Virus record (IMG/VR): IMGVR_UViG_3300045968_000130
Coordinates: 1 to 50,681 of that record
DNA length: 50,681 bases
Reading direction: 5' to 3' (one strand)
Source: a virus
The translations under genes and the position numbers were made by a program. Below the pieces are notes generated by a model. That model made no database searches and had not been told where the DNA came from. It saw only the letters and a list, made by a program, of their open reading frames with translations. Of this stretch, positions 6,812 through 16,152 are shown one piece after another. Within the stretch, counting starts at the first letter, position 1. Each line of letters starts with the position of its first letter.

Positions 6812-8071
6812 GTGCCCGGCAAGGCGAACGTCTACACGCTCGGGGAATACGGGGTCAACCGCGTCAAATCCCCGATCCACCTGATCGACGGCGAGCTGCT
6901 CACGGCGCAGAACGCGGACGTGCCGTTCGAGAAGGGGAACCGTGGGCTGCGCAAGCGGCCAGGGATGGCGAAGCACAACGAGGTGGCGGCGGCCGGGCCG
7001 ATCCTCTCGATGATCAACATCCCGATCCCGGATCCCTACGTGCCGCTGATTACAGAGGGCGCCGTGATGTACGCGGTGCGCAGTTCAGCGGTGGCGCCGC
7101 TGTACCAGATCAGCACGGACGGCACCACGTGGAGCACGAGCGGCTCGATGCCGTCGATCCAGCCGTCCGGTCCTGTCGGCGGGGCGCTCACGTTCGGCCA
7201 GGAGGTGCGTCAGCACGGCGGCATCCTCGTGCTGACGGACGGTCTGTATTTCCTCGACGCGGTAGACGGCCACCTGGTGCGGTGGAACGGGACCACGCTC
7301 GACACGATGACGAGCAACACGCTGGAGACGATTGCCGACATGGGACCGTGCTCAGCGATGGAGCTGCACGAAGGCGAAGTATTCGCGCTCGGCCCGAAGG
7401 ACGCGCCGAATACCGCCGACATGACGATCTGCCGGTTCACGGGCGCGGCCTGGGAACACGTGGTGGACGTCGCGTCGTGGACGCCTCAAGCGGCGTGCAG
7501 CGTCGGCGGTCGGCTCTACATACCGAACGGCACGCAGTCGATGGGCTACTGGTCGGAAGCGAGCGGCTGGGTCGATGAGGGCAACTTCACGGGCGACGTG
7601 ACGGCGATCCCGGCGACCGACATCGTGGCGCTGCCGTGGGGCGGATTCCTGGTGGCGCTCGGGCTCGCGGGTGGTGCGGTCACTGGCGTGCTCTGGGAAC
7701 GGCGCGGCGGCTCGTGGGTGGACGTTTCGCCGCCCGTGCCGAACGACGGCAACTGGGGACCGATGGCGATTCTCGACAACGTGCTGTACGTCGGCCGCCA
7801 TGCCTCGACCGGGCCATCGGCGCCCGTCTGCCAGGTCTGGAGCTACGACGGGACCACGCTCGCGCTCGATGAGGATCTGACGGCGCTGCTCACGGGGCCG
7901 ATTCGCATTCGCTCGATGGTCACGTGGAACGGTGCGCTGTACGTGCAGGTCCGTGGCGGTGGCACCAACAATTTCGTGGCGCGGCGGTCGAGTGCTGGCG
8001 CCTGGACCGTCGAGCTGAGCAGCCTCGTGGACGCGGCCGAGAACACGCGCGCCGAGCTGGGGTTTTTCTGA
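6812..8071 (+). CDS. Beta-propeller-like tail protein
   Basis: 419 residues from a GTG at 6812. The first 77 or so residues match the separate protein at 6017. The rest has repeated four-strand units with G/W turns (DGTTWSTSGSMPS, DGHLVRWNGTTLDTM, GAAWEHVVDVASW, YWSEASGWVDEG, GGSWVDVSPPVP, SYDGTTLALDEDL, AGAWTVELSSLV), about seven in all, as in Kelch-like propellers. Such proteins occur in podovirus tails as nozzle or stabilisation parts. The stop overlaps the next ATG at 8071. Confidence 0.75.
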   Translation: MPGKANVYTLGEYGVNRVKSPIHLIDGELLTAQNADVPFEKGNRGLRKRPGMAKHNEVAAAGPILSMINIPIPDPYVPLITEGAVMYAVRSSAVAPLYQISTDGTTWSTSGSMPSIQPSGPVGGALTFGQEVRQHGGILVLTDGLYFLDAVDGHLVRWNGTTLDTMTSNTLETIADMGPCSAMELHEGEVFALGPKDAPNTADMTICRFTGAAWEHVVDVASWTPQAACSVGGRLYIPNGTQSMGYWSEASGWVDEGNFTGDVTAIPATDIVALPWGGFLVALGLAGGAVTGVLWERRGGSWVDVSPPVPNDGNWGPMAILDNVLYVGRHASTGPSAPVCQVWSYDGTTLALDEDLTALLTGPIRIRSMVTWNGALYVQVRGGGTNNFVARRSSAGAWTVELSSLVDAAENTRAELGFF

Positions 8072-9663
8072 TGCCGTTCTATCTGATTCACGCGGGGACG
8101 GCGATCCAGAAGGTTGCGACGACCGGCAGCCTGGCGTCGCTCGTGCTGCCTGCGGGCGTGACCGTGACGAACACGCGGCGGGCGCGCTTCGCCATCCTCG
8201 GGCGCCGCATCCTCGTCACGAACGCGGTCTCCGAGAACGTGGTCATTGAAGCGGCCGACCTGTCGGTGTCGCTGCTCAACATCGAGCCGGGACCAGGCGC
8301 GACGATGACGGCGACGGCCGGTGCGGCGGGGACGCCGAGCGGCACGTACCGCTACGTGGTGACGTTCGCCATCATGTCCGGCGCTACGGTGATGACCGAG
8401 AGCGATTTCTCGGCTGTGACCGGGCCGATCGAAGTCACCGACCAGATCATCAACCTGGCGTCGATCCCGACGTCTGGCGACCCGGGCGTCAACGCGCGGC
8501 GCATCTACCGCACCACCGACAGCGGCGCCGACTACTACCTCGTCACGACGATCGCGGACAACGTGACGACCAGCTACGCGGACAACGCGTCCGATTTCGA
8601 CCTGGCGCTGCTCCCCGTCGTGGACGATCTGGGATCGCCCCCGGGCGTGGACGGCACCGACCGGCTCAAGGTCATCATCGCGTGGAAGGACCGCGTATGG
8701 GGCGCGGGCGTCGAAGAGCCGGACAAGCTGCGGTTTTCGGGCCAGAACAAGATTTACGGCTGGAACGCAGCGAGCTTCCTGAACATCAAGCCGGTAGGCC
8801 AGGACGTCGAGGGCATCACGGCGTTCGCGGCCAGGCGCGACGAGCTGGGCGTATTCAAGCGCTTCTCGCTCTGGAAAGTGCTGGGGATTGACGAGAGCGA
8901 TTTCAGGGTCATCCAGGTTGCGGAGAACATCGGCTGCATTGCGCCGGACAGCGTGGTCATCATCCGCGACGTCGCCTACTTCCTGGCGGCCGATGGGGTC
9001 TACACCTGGAGCGGCGAAGGGGTGCAGCCCATCTCGCGCGACAAGGTGCATCCCTGGTTCAACAGCGACACGTACTTCAACCGCGCCGAATTCCCCAACG
9101 CGTTTGCGAAGTGGAACCCGCTGTACGACACCTATGAGCTGCATCTGCCTGCAGCTGGCGGAACGGACGTCAACCGCTGGGTGTCGTTCGACACGCGGCG
9201 CCGCATCTGGCTCGGCCCGCACAAGACGGGCGCGTTCACCACGACGTTCGCCGGGCTCATGGAGGACAGCGACAGCCTGCGCATTCCCCTGCAGGGCAGC
9301 AGCGCGGGATTCCTCTACGAGCAGAACCAGACGACGTTCACCGACGACGGCACGGCGATCGACCTGGACATCACCACCAAGTTCCACCACGGGAACGCGC
9401 CGGACATTCACCACTACTGGGGCGAGCTGGCGATCATCTCCAAGGTCGAGAGCGGCGGCACGCTGACGATCACGCCGACAGTCGGCGGGCTCGACGCGTC
9501 CGCTGGCGCGGCCATCTCCCACAACCTCACGCTCGGGCGCGAGCGCCTGCGGCGGCTCGGGACCGGCCGGTTCGCGCAGCTGCGGTTCCAGCAGGCCACC
9601 AACAGCCAGGGCGTTGAGATTTACGGCTACGAGATCCCGTTTCACGAGCTGGGGCGCCGCTGA
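8071..9663 (+). CDS. Tail nozzle/stabilisation-type structural protein
   Basis: 530 residues. I take the ATG at 8071, which overlaps the previous stop; the open frame extends about 147 bases further upstream, but that part has a shadow-like composition. The product carries a fibronectin-like segment (residues about 75-190, GTYRYVVTFAIMSGATVMTE) and then a propeller-like region (WKDRVWGAGVEEPDKLRFSG, FLAADGVYTWSGEGVQPISR, RWVSFDTRRRIWLGPHKTG). This pattern of 'run over a phage tail barrel' proteins resembles P22 gp10-like nozzle components. It is one of the best size-and-position candidates for the main tail part. Confidence 0.72.
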   Translation: MPFYLIHAGTAIQKVATTGSLASLVLPAGVTVTNTRRARFAILGRRILVTNAVSENVVIEAADLSVSLLNIEPGPGATMTATAGAAGTPSGTYRYVVTFAIMSGATVMTESDFSAVTGPIEVTDQIINLASIPTSGDPGVNARRIYRTTDSGADYYLVTTIADNVTTSYADNASDFDLALLPVVDDLGSPPGVDGTDRLKVIIAWKDRVWGAGVEEPDKLRFSGQNKIYGWNAASFLNIKPVGQDVEGITAFAARRDELGVFKRFSLWKVLGIDESDFRVIQVAENIGCIAPDSVVIIRDVAYFLAADGVYTWSGEGVQPISRDKVHPWFNSDTYFNRAEFPNAFAKWNPLYDTYELHLPAAGGTDVNRWVSFDTRRRIWLGPHKTGAFTTTFAGLMEDSDSLRIPLQGSSAGFLYEQNQTTFTDDGTAIDLDITTKFHHGNAPDIHHYWGELAIISKVESGGTLTITPTVGGLDASAGAAISHNLTLGRERLRRLGTGRFAQLRFQQATNSQGVEIYGYEIPFHELGRR

Positions 9664-10616
9664 TGCCGGAGCTGACGTCATCGCCCAAGGCGAACACGAT
9701 CACCTGGCCGTTCTCGCCCAAGACGGCTGAGGACATCGACTACAACTTCGACGTCCTGATGGACCTGTTCGGCCGCGTTATCGCGCGGATCAACAGCCTG
9801 GGCGGCGGCATCACGTCGATTCCCGTTCAGACCAGCAATCTGCTGCAGGCCAACATCCACCTGGACACGCGGACCAAGACGCGCGTGCTCGGGGATCTGA
9901 TCCAGGCGATCGGTCCCTACTCCGCTGGTGAGCAGTGGTTCGAGGGCGAGAGCCTGGTGCCTGCGTTCACGGCGGACGACACGACCGGCGCTCGCTTCTG
10001 GTTCGAGGGGCAGAGCTTCGAGGGCATCTTCGCGGGCGCGTCGAGCACCGACGTGCTGTGGGACCGGCTGGCGATTGGCCCGGTCGGGATGTTCCTCAAG
10101 TCGAACGGCACGATCGCGGAATGGGCGCCGCTCGGTGACGTGGGGATCATCACGGCCAGCTCGCAGCCGTGCGCGAAGGCGTACAAGACCAGCAACGAGC
10201 TGATCACCGAAGGCGCGAACGCGGCCGATTTTTTTGGCGGGACGCGCGTCACGTTCCATACGACTGAATTCGACCAGGGCGGATTCTGGTCCTCGGGCTC
10301 GCCGTCCAGGCTGACGGTCCCGGCTGGGCAGGGCGGCAAATACATGGTCACGGCGCAGGCGTCCTGGCAGACGGCGACGACCGGCCGCCGCTGCGCCTGG
10401 ATCTACAAGAACAACCGGCGACGCGCGATCACGGAAGTGCCTGGCGACGACGCTGGGGAGAACCTGTCGTTCTGCGTCAGCACGATGCTGCTGCTGGACC
10501 CGGGCGACTACATCGAGCTGTTCGTGCGCATCGACGCCACGGGCACTGACCTGTTCCTGCTGGGCGACACGTCCGACCTGAGCCTCACGCAGCTGCAGCT
10601 GGTGAAGGTGGCGTAA
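9663..10616 (+). CDS. Tail protein with C1q/TNF-like C-terminal domain
   Basis: 317 residues, with start overlapping the previous stop. The N-terminus (residues about 1-70) contains NFDVLMDLFGRVIARIN, a likely trimerising helix. The C-terminal 130 or so residues (FDQGGFWSSGSPSRLTVPAG, then KYMVTAQASWQTATTGRRC and NLSFCVSTMLLLDPGDYIEL) match the pattern of C1q/TNF-like jelly-roll domains found at the ends of many phage fibres, including the DPGDYIEL strand. It probably forms trimers at the tail and may bind the cell surface. Confidence 0.75.
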   Translation: MPELTSSPKANTITWPFSPKTAEDIDYNFDVLMDLFGRVIARINSLGGGITSIPVQTSNLLQANIHLDTRTKTRVLGDLIQAIGPYSAGEQWFEGESLVPAFTADDTTGARFWFEGQSFEGIFAGASSTDVLWDRLAIGPVGMFLKSNGTIAEWAPLGDVGIITASSQPCAKAYKTSNELITEGANAADFFGGTRVTFHTTEFDQGGFWSSGSPSRLTVPAGQGGKYMVTAQASWQTATTGRRCAWIYKNNRRRAITEVPGDDAGENLSFCVSTMLLLDPGDYIELFVRIDATGTDLFLLGDTSDLSLTQLQLVKVA

Positions 10617-13228
10617 TGGCGTACCGCATCGCCACGGCGGACGGGAATTGGACGACGGCGGCCACCTGGGGCACGGTGGATGCGACGTCCCTGCTCGACA
10701 GCGAAACGGCCAACACGGCTCTGACAACCTCGTACGTCGAATCCGCGACGTTCACGCCTGGCGCCATCACGATCGACGCAATCGCAGTCAAGGTCACGCA
10801 GCGTGCGGTCACAGCGACCGGCACGATGAGCGTGCGGCTCGCGCAGGCTGCCGCGACCGTGGCTGGAACGGAAGTCACGATCAACGTCTCGGACATCGTG
10901 AACGGCCAGGTCACGATCCAGGGCGCGAACGGGTGGATCCTGTTCAAGTTCGCCGCGCCCGTCCTGCTCCTGGCGGCGACGCTCTACACGGTGAGCGCCA
11001 AGACGAGCAGCGCGAGCCAGGTCAACCTGTACCGCGACGGGACGGCCGGTAACTGGGCGCGGATGCTGCGCACGACCACGACGGCGGCGCCAGCGGCGGG
11101 CGATTCGATGTTCGTCCTGGGCGAGTGGACGGCGGCGGCCACCAAGACGAACCGCGCCGTCACGATGGACGAAACCGCCTCGACCGATTACGGCGGCACG
11201 TCCACCACGCTCTCGTCGCTCGGCATCAGCGTGGGCGGCACGCTCGCCTACGGCACGGCGGCGGCCACCAACTACGTGCTGCGGCTGTCGGGCGTTCTGG
11301 ACGTCTGGGCGGGCGGCACGCTCACGATCGGCACGAACCCCGCGACGGGCGGCACGTCGATGCCGCGCGACTCCACGGCGGTCCTCGAATTCGACTGCGC
11401 GGCGGATGGCGATTTCGGGTTCCGGCTCTGGGGCACGGCTGTGTTCCGCGCCTATGGCCTGTCGCGCACGCTGGGCAAGGACGTGGTGCAGTGCCTGCTC
11501 AACACCGATGAAGCGGCGGCGCAGACCGTCCTGGGTGTGGACACGGACACGGGCTGGCTCAATGGCGACACGATCGCTATCGCGTCCACGTCGCAGACCG
11601 CGACCGATGCCGAGACCGCGACGCTCAACGGGGCGGCTGGGGCGACGTCGATCACGGTGTCGGCCGGTATCGCGGCGTCGCACCTGGGCACGGCGGCCAA
11701 TCTGACGCAGGCTGAGGTCATCCTGCTCACGCGCAACGTGATGGTGCGCTCGGTGTCGTCCACGTTCATGTCGTACGGCAAGTTCGACGGCTCGACGGCG
11801 AACGCGACGGGCGCAACGATCGAGTGGGCCTGGGTGGATTTCCGCTACCTGGGCTCGTCGGCGTCCACCAAGAACGGCGCGCTGCACGCGCTCTCGACGC
11901 CAGCCTCAGTCTCGGCGTCGTTCTGCAATTTCCGGGACGGCGAATCGAACGGCCTGATCTTCGCGGCGCACGCGAACGTGGTCACGGGCACGCTCACGGT
12001 GACGGACTGCACGTTCTACAACATCGGTGTCGGCAGCTCGAGCATCCACGCGATCAACATCTCGTCGTGTGCCAGCGCGTCTGTGACCTGCACGATCACG
12101 CGCTGCACGTGGATCGGGGATAACAACGCGTCGAGCACCTGGTCGTTCTTCAACATGGAGGACGCAACCAGCCCGTTCCTGGTGGATTCGTGCCGGATGT
12201 CCAGCGGGAGCGGGACGGGCATCACGATCTCGGGGTCGTCTGACTACTCGATCTCGAAGCGGATCACCGGCTGCAACATCCACTGCCTCGGTCGCGGGAT
12301 CACGCTCTCCGCGAGCAGCGGCCTGCAGGGGGTCGTCATCGAGGACTGCACCCTGTGGCGTAACCCCACGGCGGGAACCGGCGTCGGCGCGATTTCGTGC
12401 AGCTCGCCCGTGTTCGACCTGCTCGTGGAGGATTGCGTGTTTTTCGGCAACGGCGCGCTCGGCGCGAGCTTCGCGGCGTCGTCGCCTGTGGTCGGTGCCG
12501 TGTTCCGCAACTGCTCGTTCTCCGGGGACACGACATTCGGCTGCGCGCGGGGCATGAGCTTCACGCAGAGCCAGTGCCTCTATCGCGCTCGATTCGAGAA
12601 TTGCACGTTCGGCGTGGTGACAGGCATCCGCGTGGCGCACACGACGGCGTCGATCGGTTCGTCTGGTGCGCTCACGAACTGCACGATCGAACTGACGCTG
12701 GTCAACACCAACCTCGCGGACGCGACCGAGTTTGAAACGAACATGACGGTCGGGGCGCTCGGGCGCTCGTTCGCCGTGCGGCAGCGGAAGGACCAGACGA
12801 CCAACACGCACGAAAAACTCTATTGGCGCCTGGGCACGGTGGCGTACGACACGGTGACGTTCCGTACGGCCTCGCCGTCCGAGAAGATGACGCCGACGTT
12901 CGGCACGTCCACGCTGTTCAAGCTGCGCGGCTCGCCCAAGCGCGTTCCCGTCATCAGCGGCCGGGCGGTCACGGTGAGCTGCTACGTGCGCAAGGACGGC
13001 AGCTACAACGGCGGCCAGCCGCGCCTGATCCTGCTCGCCAATCCGGCGCTGGGCGTCGATGACGACCTGGTGCTCAAGACGATGACCGGGGGCTCGGGCG
13101 CCTGGGAGCAGCTGACCGGGACGCAGACGCCGGTCGCGGAAGAGGACGGCGTGGTCGAGGTGGTCGTGGAGTGCGACGGCACGGCGGGCAACCTGTACGT
13201 GGACGACTGGTCGGCGTCGTCCGCATAG
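10616..13228 (+). CDS. Tail spike with G8-like and beta-helix regions
   Basis: 870 residues, start coupled to the previous stop. Residues about 1-180 form a beta domain that could anchor the spike. About 190-300 has a G8-like pattern (LRLSGVLDVWAGGTLTIGTN, then a stretch of repeated Gly turns). Residues about 390-690 have short repeats of V/I-x-[ND]-C-T/S, as in right-handed parallel beta-helices (TLTVTDCTFYNIGV, SVTCTITRCTWIGD, VVIEDCTLWRN, LLVEDCVFFGN, AVFRNCSFSG, ARFENCTFG). Residues about 730-870 resemble a carbohydrate-binding module (SGRAVTVSCYVRKDGSYNGG). It is the best candidate for the receptor-binding, host-range-determining protein; no catalytic site can be assigned by eye. Confidence 0.8.
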   Translation: MAYRIATADGNWTTAATWGTVDATSLLDSETANTALTTSYVESATFTPGAITIDAIAVKVTQRAVTATGTMSVRLAQAAATVAGTEVTINVSDIVNGQVTIQGANGWILFKFAAPVLLLAATLYTVSAKTSSASQVNLYRDGTAGNWARMLRTTTTAAPAAGDSMFVLGEWTAAATKTNRAVTMDETASTDYGGTSTTLSSLGISVGGTLAYGTAAATNYVLRLSGVLDVWAGGTLTIGTNPATGGTSMPRDSTAVLEFDCAADGDFGFRLWGTAVFRAYGLSRTLGKDVVQCLLNTDEAAAQTVLGVDTDTGWLNGDTIAIASTSQTATDAETATLNGAAGATSITVSAGIAASHLGTAANLTQAEVILLTRNVMVRSVSSTFMSYGKFDGSTANATGATIEWAWVDFRYLGSSASTKNGALHALSTPASVSASFCNFRDGESNGLIFAAHANVVTGTLTVTDCTFYNIGVGSSSIHAINISSCASASVTCTITRCTWIGDNNASSTWSFFNMEDATSPFLVDSCRMSSGSGTGITISGSSDYSISKRITGCNIHCLGRGITLSASSGLQGVVIEDCTLWRNPTAGTGVGAISCSSPVFDLLVEDCVFFGNGALGASFAASSPVVGAVFRNCSFSGDTTFGCARGMSFTQSQCLYRARFENCTFGVVTGIRVAHTTASIGSSGALTNCTIELTLVNTNLADATEFETNMTVGALGRSFAVRQRKDQTTNTHEKLYWRLGTVAYDTVTFRTASPSEKMTPTFGTSTLFKLRGSPKRVPVISGRAVTVSCYVRKDGSYNGGQPRLILLANPALGVDDDLVLKTMTGGSGAWEQLTGTQTPVAEEDGVVEVVVECDGTAGNLYVDDWSASSA

Positions 13229-13245
13229 ACGAGCTTAACGCGCGG
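13223..13245 (+). promoter_or_regulatory. Degenerate late-promoter-like element, copy D
   Basis: GCATAGACGA then GCTTAACGCGCGG, which matches 19 of 23 positions of the ATATAGCCGC-GCTTAACGCGCGG part of copy A, including the last 13 in a row. The A-tract is missing. It straddles the spike stop and precedes the internal virion genes that start at 13274. It may be a weaker late promoter or a relic. Confidence 0.45.
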
Positions 13246-13273
13246 TTGGAGCGGTGCTACACGGGAACACGCT

Positions 13274-14260
13274 ATGCCAGGAATGACGCTCGGAACCCCG
13301 GCGACCGGACTGAACAAAGCGAAGCTGACCGCTGGGCAGGCGTACGGTGGCAGCACGGGCGGCATGAAGGTGGGCGGTGTGCCGACGTTCGGCGGCCAGC
13401 AGCAGCAGGCGCCGTCGAACCCGCTGCCGACGAACCCGACTGCGGTGAACAACCCTTACGGCGGCGGGACGCAGTACACGGACCAGATGGGCCGCGTCAC
13501 CACGCACACGGGCGGTGGGACCGCTGCGCGATCGGGGATCGATCCGACGACCGGCATGTGGTCTACCAACCTGAGTCCTGGCGGCTCCACGATGATCGAG
13601 GATCCCGACCAGATCCGGCGCTCGCGTGACCTGTCCGACTACCAGCAGAAGCTGATGATGGACGAGGAATACGCGCGCCGTGCCGGGCTGCGCGAGGGCG
13701 GCGGTGGTGGTGGCGGCGGTGGTGGCGGTGGCGGCGGTAGCGATCCTGGTGACGGTCTCAGCAAAGACGACATCATGGATCTGCTCAACAAGCTGCGCGG
13801 CGATCCCGTGCCGCGCGAACCGGCACCGACTGCACCAACAGACGTCGCGGCGCCGGAACCGGCCGCGAAGAGTGCGGCGGCCTCGCAGGGATTCGCTCGC
13901 GCGAAGGACGCATCCGGCCGCATCGCCAACCAGGCGCTCGCCGCGCTGCGCTCGCAGATGGTCTCGCGCGGGATCGAGGGCTCAGGGATTGAAGGCCAGC
14001 TCACTGGCAACATCCTGGGCGAGACCGCGCGTGGCGTGGCGGACGCGAAATTCCAGCAGGAGCGCGCGGCTGAGGACCAGGCGTGGGAAGGCAAGAAGCT
14101 CGGCTACCAGGGCGGCATCACGCAGAACGCGAACCGCATGGGGTTCGACACGAACATCTACAACACGGGCGTGAACCAGCGCGAGCAGGATCTGCAGCGC
14201 ACGAACATGCTCTCGCTCGCGCCCACGATCCTCTCGATGCTCAAGGGCGCGCGGTACTGA
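13274..14260 (+). CDS. Virion-associated protein with poly-Gly linker
   Basis: 328 residues, ATG at 13274. The N-terminal 140 residues are Gly/Thr/Gln-rich and probably disordered. A run of Gly residues encoded around 13696-13737 forms a hinge. The C-terminal half is helical, with AKSAAASQGFARAKDASGRI and QMVSRGIEGSGIEGQLTGNI segments, then a Q/R/N-rich region. Low-complexity proteins of this kind in the same position in podoviruses are carried inside the head and ejected. No family is recognised; it opens the internal-protein block. Confidence 0.72.
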   Translation: MPGMTLGTPATGLNKAKLTAGQAYGGSTGGMKVGGVPTFGGQQQQAPSNPLPTNPTAVNNPYGGGTQYTDQMGRVTTHTGGGTAARSGIDPTTGMWSTNLSPGGSTMIEDPDQIRRSRDLSDYQQKLMMDEEYARRAGLREGGGGGGGGGGGGGGSDPGDGLSKDDIMDLLNKLRGDPVPREPAPTAPTDVAAPEPAAKSAAASQGFARAKDASGRIANQALAALRSQMVSRGIEGSGIEGQLTGNILGETARGVADAKFQQERAAEDQAWEGKKLGYQGGITQNANRMGFDTNIYNTGVNQREQDLQRTNMLSLAPTILSMLKGARY

Positions 14261-14261
14261 G

Positions 14262-14915
14262 ATGGCCGACGACGCGTTCATGGCGCTCGTGCGCGACGTC
14301 GCGCGCCGGACTGGCGGCCAGGCGAAGGAGCCGAAGCCTGAGCTGCGCTTCGATGACAGCGTGGACGTCACGGGGGATTACCGCGACAACCTGTTCACGC
14401 AGGAGATGTACAAGCAGCCCGAGATGCGCAAGGCGTATCTGGGCAGCGCCGATGAACCGCCGCTGGGGGTTGTATTCGAGCCGCGCTCGATGCGCTCGGT
14501 GCCGGACCCGAAGTACCCGGCGATGATGCGCGCGTTCGAGCGCCTGCGCACGAAGTACCCGTACGCGGCGCGGAACGTCGATCGCACGGTCGGGGACGAC
14601 AAGATGCTCGGCACCACTCAATTCGCTGAGGTAAACGTCCACGTGCCGCGCACCATCCGGTTCAACCCGATGCTGGAGCAGCTCAGCGAACAGGAACAGG
14701 ACGAGACGCTCGAACACGAGCTGACGCACGTCGGCCAGAACGCGAACACGTACGGGCGGAAGCCGAAATCCGTGAACGACCTGTATTTCAATTTTGAGGC
14801 GCCAGCCTACAAGACGGCGAGCGACACGGATCGGGCGGCGACGATGACCGAAGCCGACCGCGATCGGTACCTGAAAGCTGTCGCGGCCGAACAGCTGCGC
14901 AGGAGCCGCAAGTAA
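14262..14915 (+). CDS. Putative zinc metallopeptidase (HELTH) in virion block
   Basis: 217 residues, ATG at 14262. The segment DETLEHELTHVGQN contains a complete HExxH motif, H152-E153-x-x-H156, and a Glu (E179, in NFEAPAY) 23 residues later that could be the third zinc ligand, as in gluzincin-type peptidases. The upstream segment IRFNPMLEQLSEQEQDETLEH fits the strand and helix that lead into such a site. The gene lies among presumed internal virion proteins, overlapping the next by one base, so the enzyme may be packaged and act on host proteins or process other internal proteins. The substrate is unknown. Confidence 0.7.
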   Translation: MADDAFMALVRDVARRTGGQAKEPKPELRFDDSVDVTGDYRDNLFTQEMYKQPEMRKAYLGSADEPPLGVVFEPRSMRSVPDPKYPAMMRAFERLRTKYPYAARNVDRTVGDDKMLGTTQFAEVNVHVPRTIRFNPMLEQLSEQEQDETLEHELTHVGQNANTYGRKPKSVNDLYFNFEAPAYKTASDTDRAATMTEADRDRYLKAVAAEQLRRSRK

Positions 14916-15352
14916 TGGCCGCAAGTAGCCCGCAGCGTGTTCAGGCGCCAGGTCTGATCAGCGAGGAAGCGTTCCAGGCGGCTGGAACGCCTGGTCGCGG
15001 ATCTGACGTTGGGGATTTCGTCCCGGGCAAGAAAGGCGGTTGGGTTCCGCGCAATCACCCTGACGCCATCACGGGCACGGACGCGAGCGGTTCGCCGCCT
15101 GAGCGGACGGATGGCGGGCCGGACTACGGCGTCGGCGCGGGCGGTGGTGGCGTCGGTGTCGGCGCGAATCTCGGTGAGGCGGGACCGGCTGGTGCGGCGA
15201 TGGCGGGACTGAACGCGGCGTCGGCCGCGAGCACGGGTGGCGGCGGTGGCGTGCAGCAGCTCGCGCCAGCTGGCACGAGCAACCCGAACCTGGGGCAGCG
15301 GATTTATCCGCAGGCGATGCGGCAGCTCGCCATGCTGCCAAGGATCTACTGA
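14915..15352 (+). CDS. Low-complexity virion-block protein, unknown
   Basis: 145 residues; start and stop overlap neighbours by one base. The protein is dominated by Gly, Ala, Pro and Ser (GVGAGGGGVGVGANLGEAGP), with a short basic segment GKKGGWVPRNHPDAI near residue 40 and an end that may bind a partner (RIYPQAMRQLAMLPRIY). It has no recognisable domain and is probably largely disordered. Position makes it a likely minor internal protein. Confidence 0.65.
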   Translation: MAASSPQRVQAPGLISEEAFQAAGTPGRGSDVGDFVPGKKGGWVPRNHPDAITGTDASGSPPERTDGGPDYGVGAGGGGVGVGANLGEAGPAGAAMAGLNAASAASTGGGGGVQQLAPAGTSNPNLGQRIYPQAMRQLAMLPRIY

Positions 15353-16152
15353 TGGCGTACTCATTCGGCGGCAGCGACGGCGGGGCCAGCGACCTGATCC
15401 GTGGCTTCAACAGCTCGATCCGGCAGGGCGCGCAGGGCTCGCGGAACGTCGCGGCATTTCAGCAGCGGATCGGCAAGGTCACAGCTGAGGATCTCGCCAA
15501 GCTCGGGATTGCCACGCGGGCCTTTGGTCCGGCCGGGTCGCTCTCGCCGCAAGAAGTCGATCCGGCCGCGATGAAGTTCGACGCCATGATGGCGCTCAAG
15601 AAGGCGCAGCAGACGGGCACGGGTGTGCCGCAGGCGCAGCAGCGTCTGGATGATGCCGAGATGGCGGCGGCTGGCGTGGACGAAGTGCTGCGCCGTCGTC
15701 AGCAGGGATTCAACAAGTACGGCGAAGAGGCGAAGCAGGGGCGGCACATGACGAACTGGGCGCCGTACGGTGGCGGCGCTCCCGATCCCCTGATCACAGC
15801 GGGCACGGGCGCGGCGATTGCCAGTCACGCGCGAGCCGGACGGCCGATCAGTTTCCCCGACAACGCGCAGCGCGAATTCACGGGTTCGGACATGCGCCGG
15901 GCGATGCACTTTGGCGGCGGGATTCAGCAGCCGTCGATGGTGCCGTTCGGGATGACGTCCGCTGAGGCGAATCCTGGTCGCGGTGGCGGTGGCGGATTCA
16001 GCTCGGCAGGCTACGAGGGCCAGGGTATCGGCGCGGGGATGGATCCCGGATTCATGGCGAAGCGGCAGCGGCGGATCGATGACGCGGTAGCTGGGCTCGG
16101 GCGCGCGGCGCAGAGCGGCCGGATGCAGTCGTTCAGCGGCGGGAGGTTCTGA
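15352..16152 (+). CDS. Virion-block protein, unknown
   Basis: 266 residues, coupled to both neighbours by one-base overlaps. The N-terminal half is helical (SDLIRGFNSSIRQGAQGSRN, MALKKAQQTGTGVPQAQQRL), with a Gly/Met-rich C-terminal half (GGGIQQPSMVPFGMTSAEAN). I recognise no family. The run of five such low-complexity genes before a very large gene is typical of internal or ejected proteins of podoviruses. Confidence 0.68.
   Translation: MAYSFGGSDGGASDLIRGFNSSIRQGAQGSRNVAAFQQRIGKVTAEDLAKLGIATRAFGPAGSLSPQEVDPAAMKFDAMMALKKAQQTGTGVPQAQQRLDDAEMAAAGVDEVLRRRQQGFNKYGEEAKQGRHMTNWAPYGGGAPDPLITAGTGAAIASHARAGRPISFPDNAQREFTGSDMRRAMHFGGGIQQPSMVPFGMTSAEANPGRGGGGGFSSAGYEGQGIGAGMDPGFMAKRQRRIDDAVAGLGRAAQSGRMQSFSGGRF

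Noticed and set aside
13696-13737. GGTGGCGGT-type repeat that looks like a DNA microsatellite
   Set aside because: It encodes a poly-Gly linker in frame in a supported virion gene; no other role is needed.
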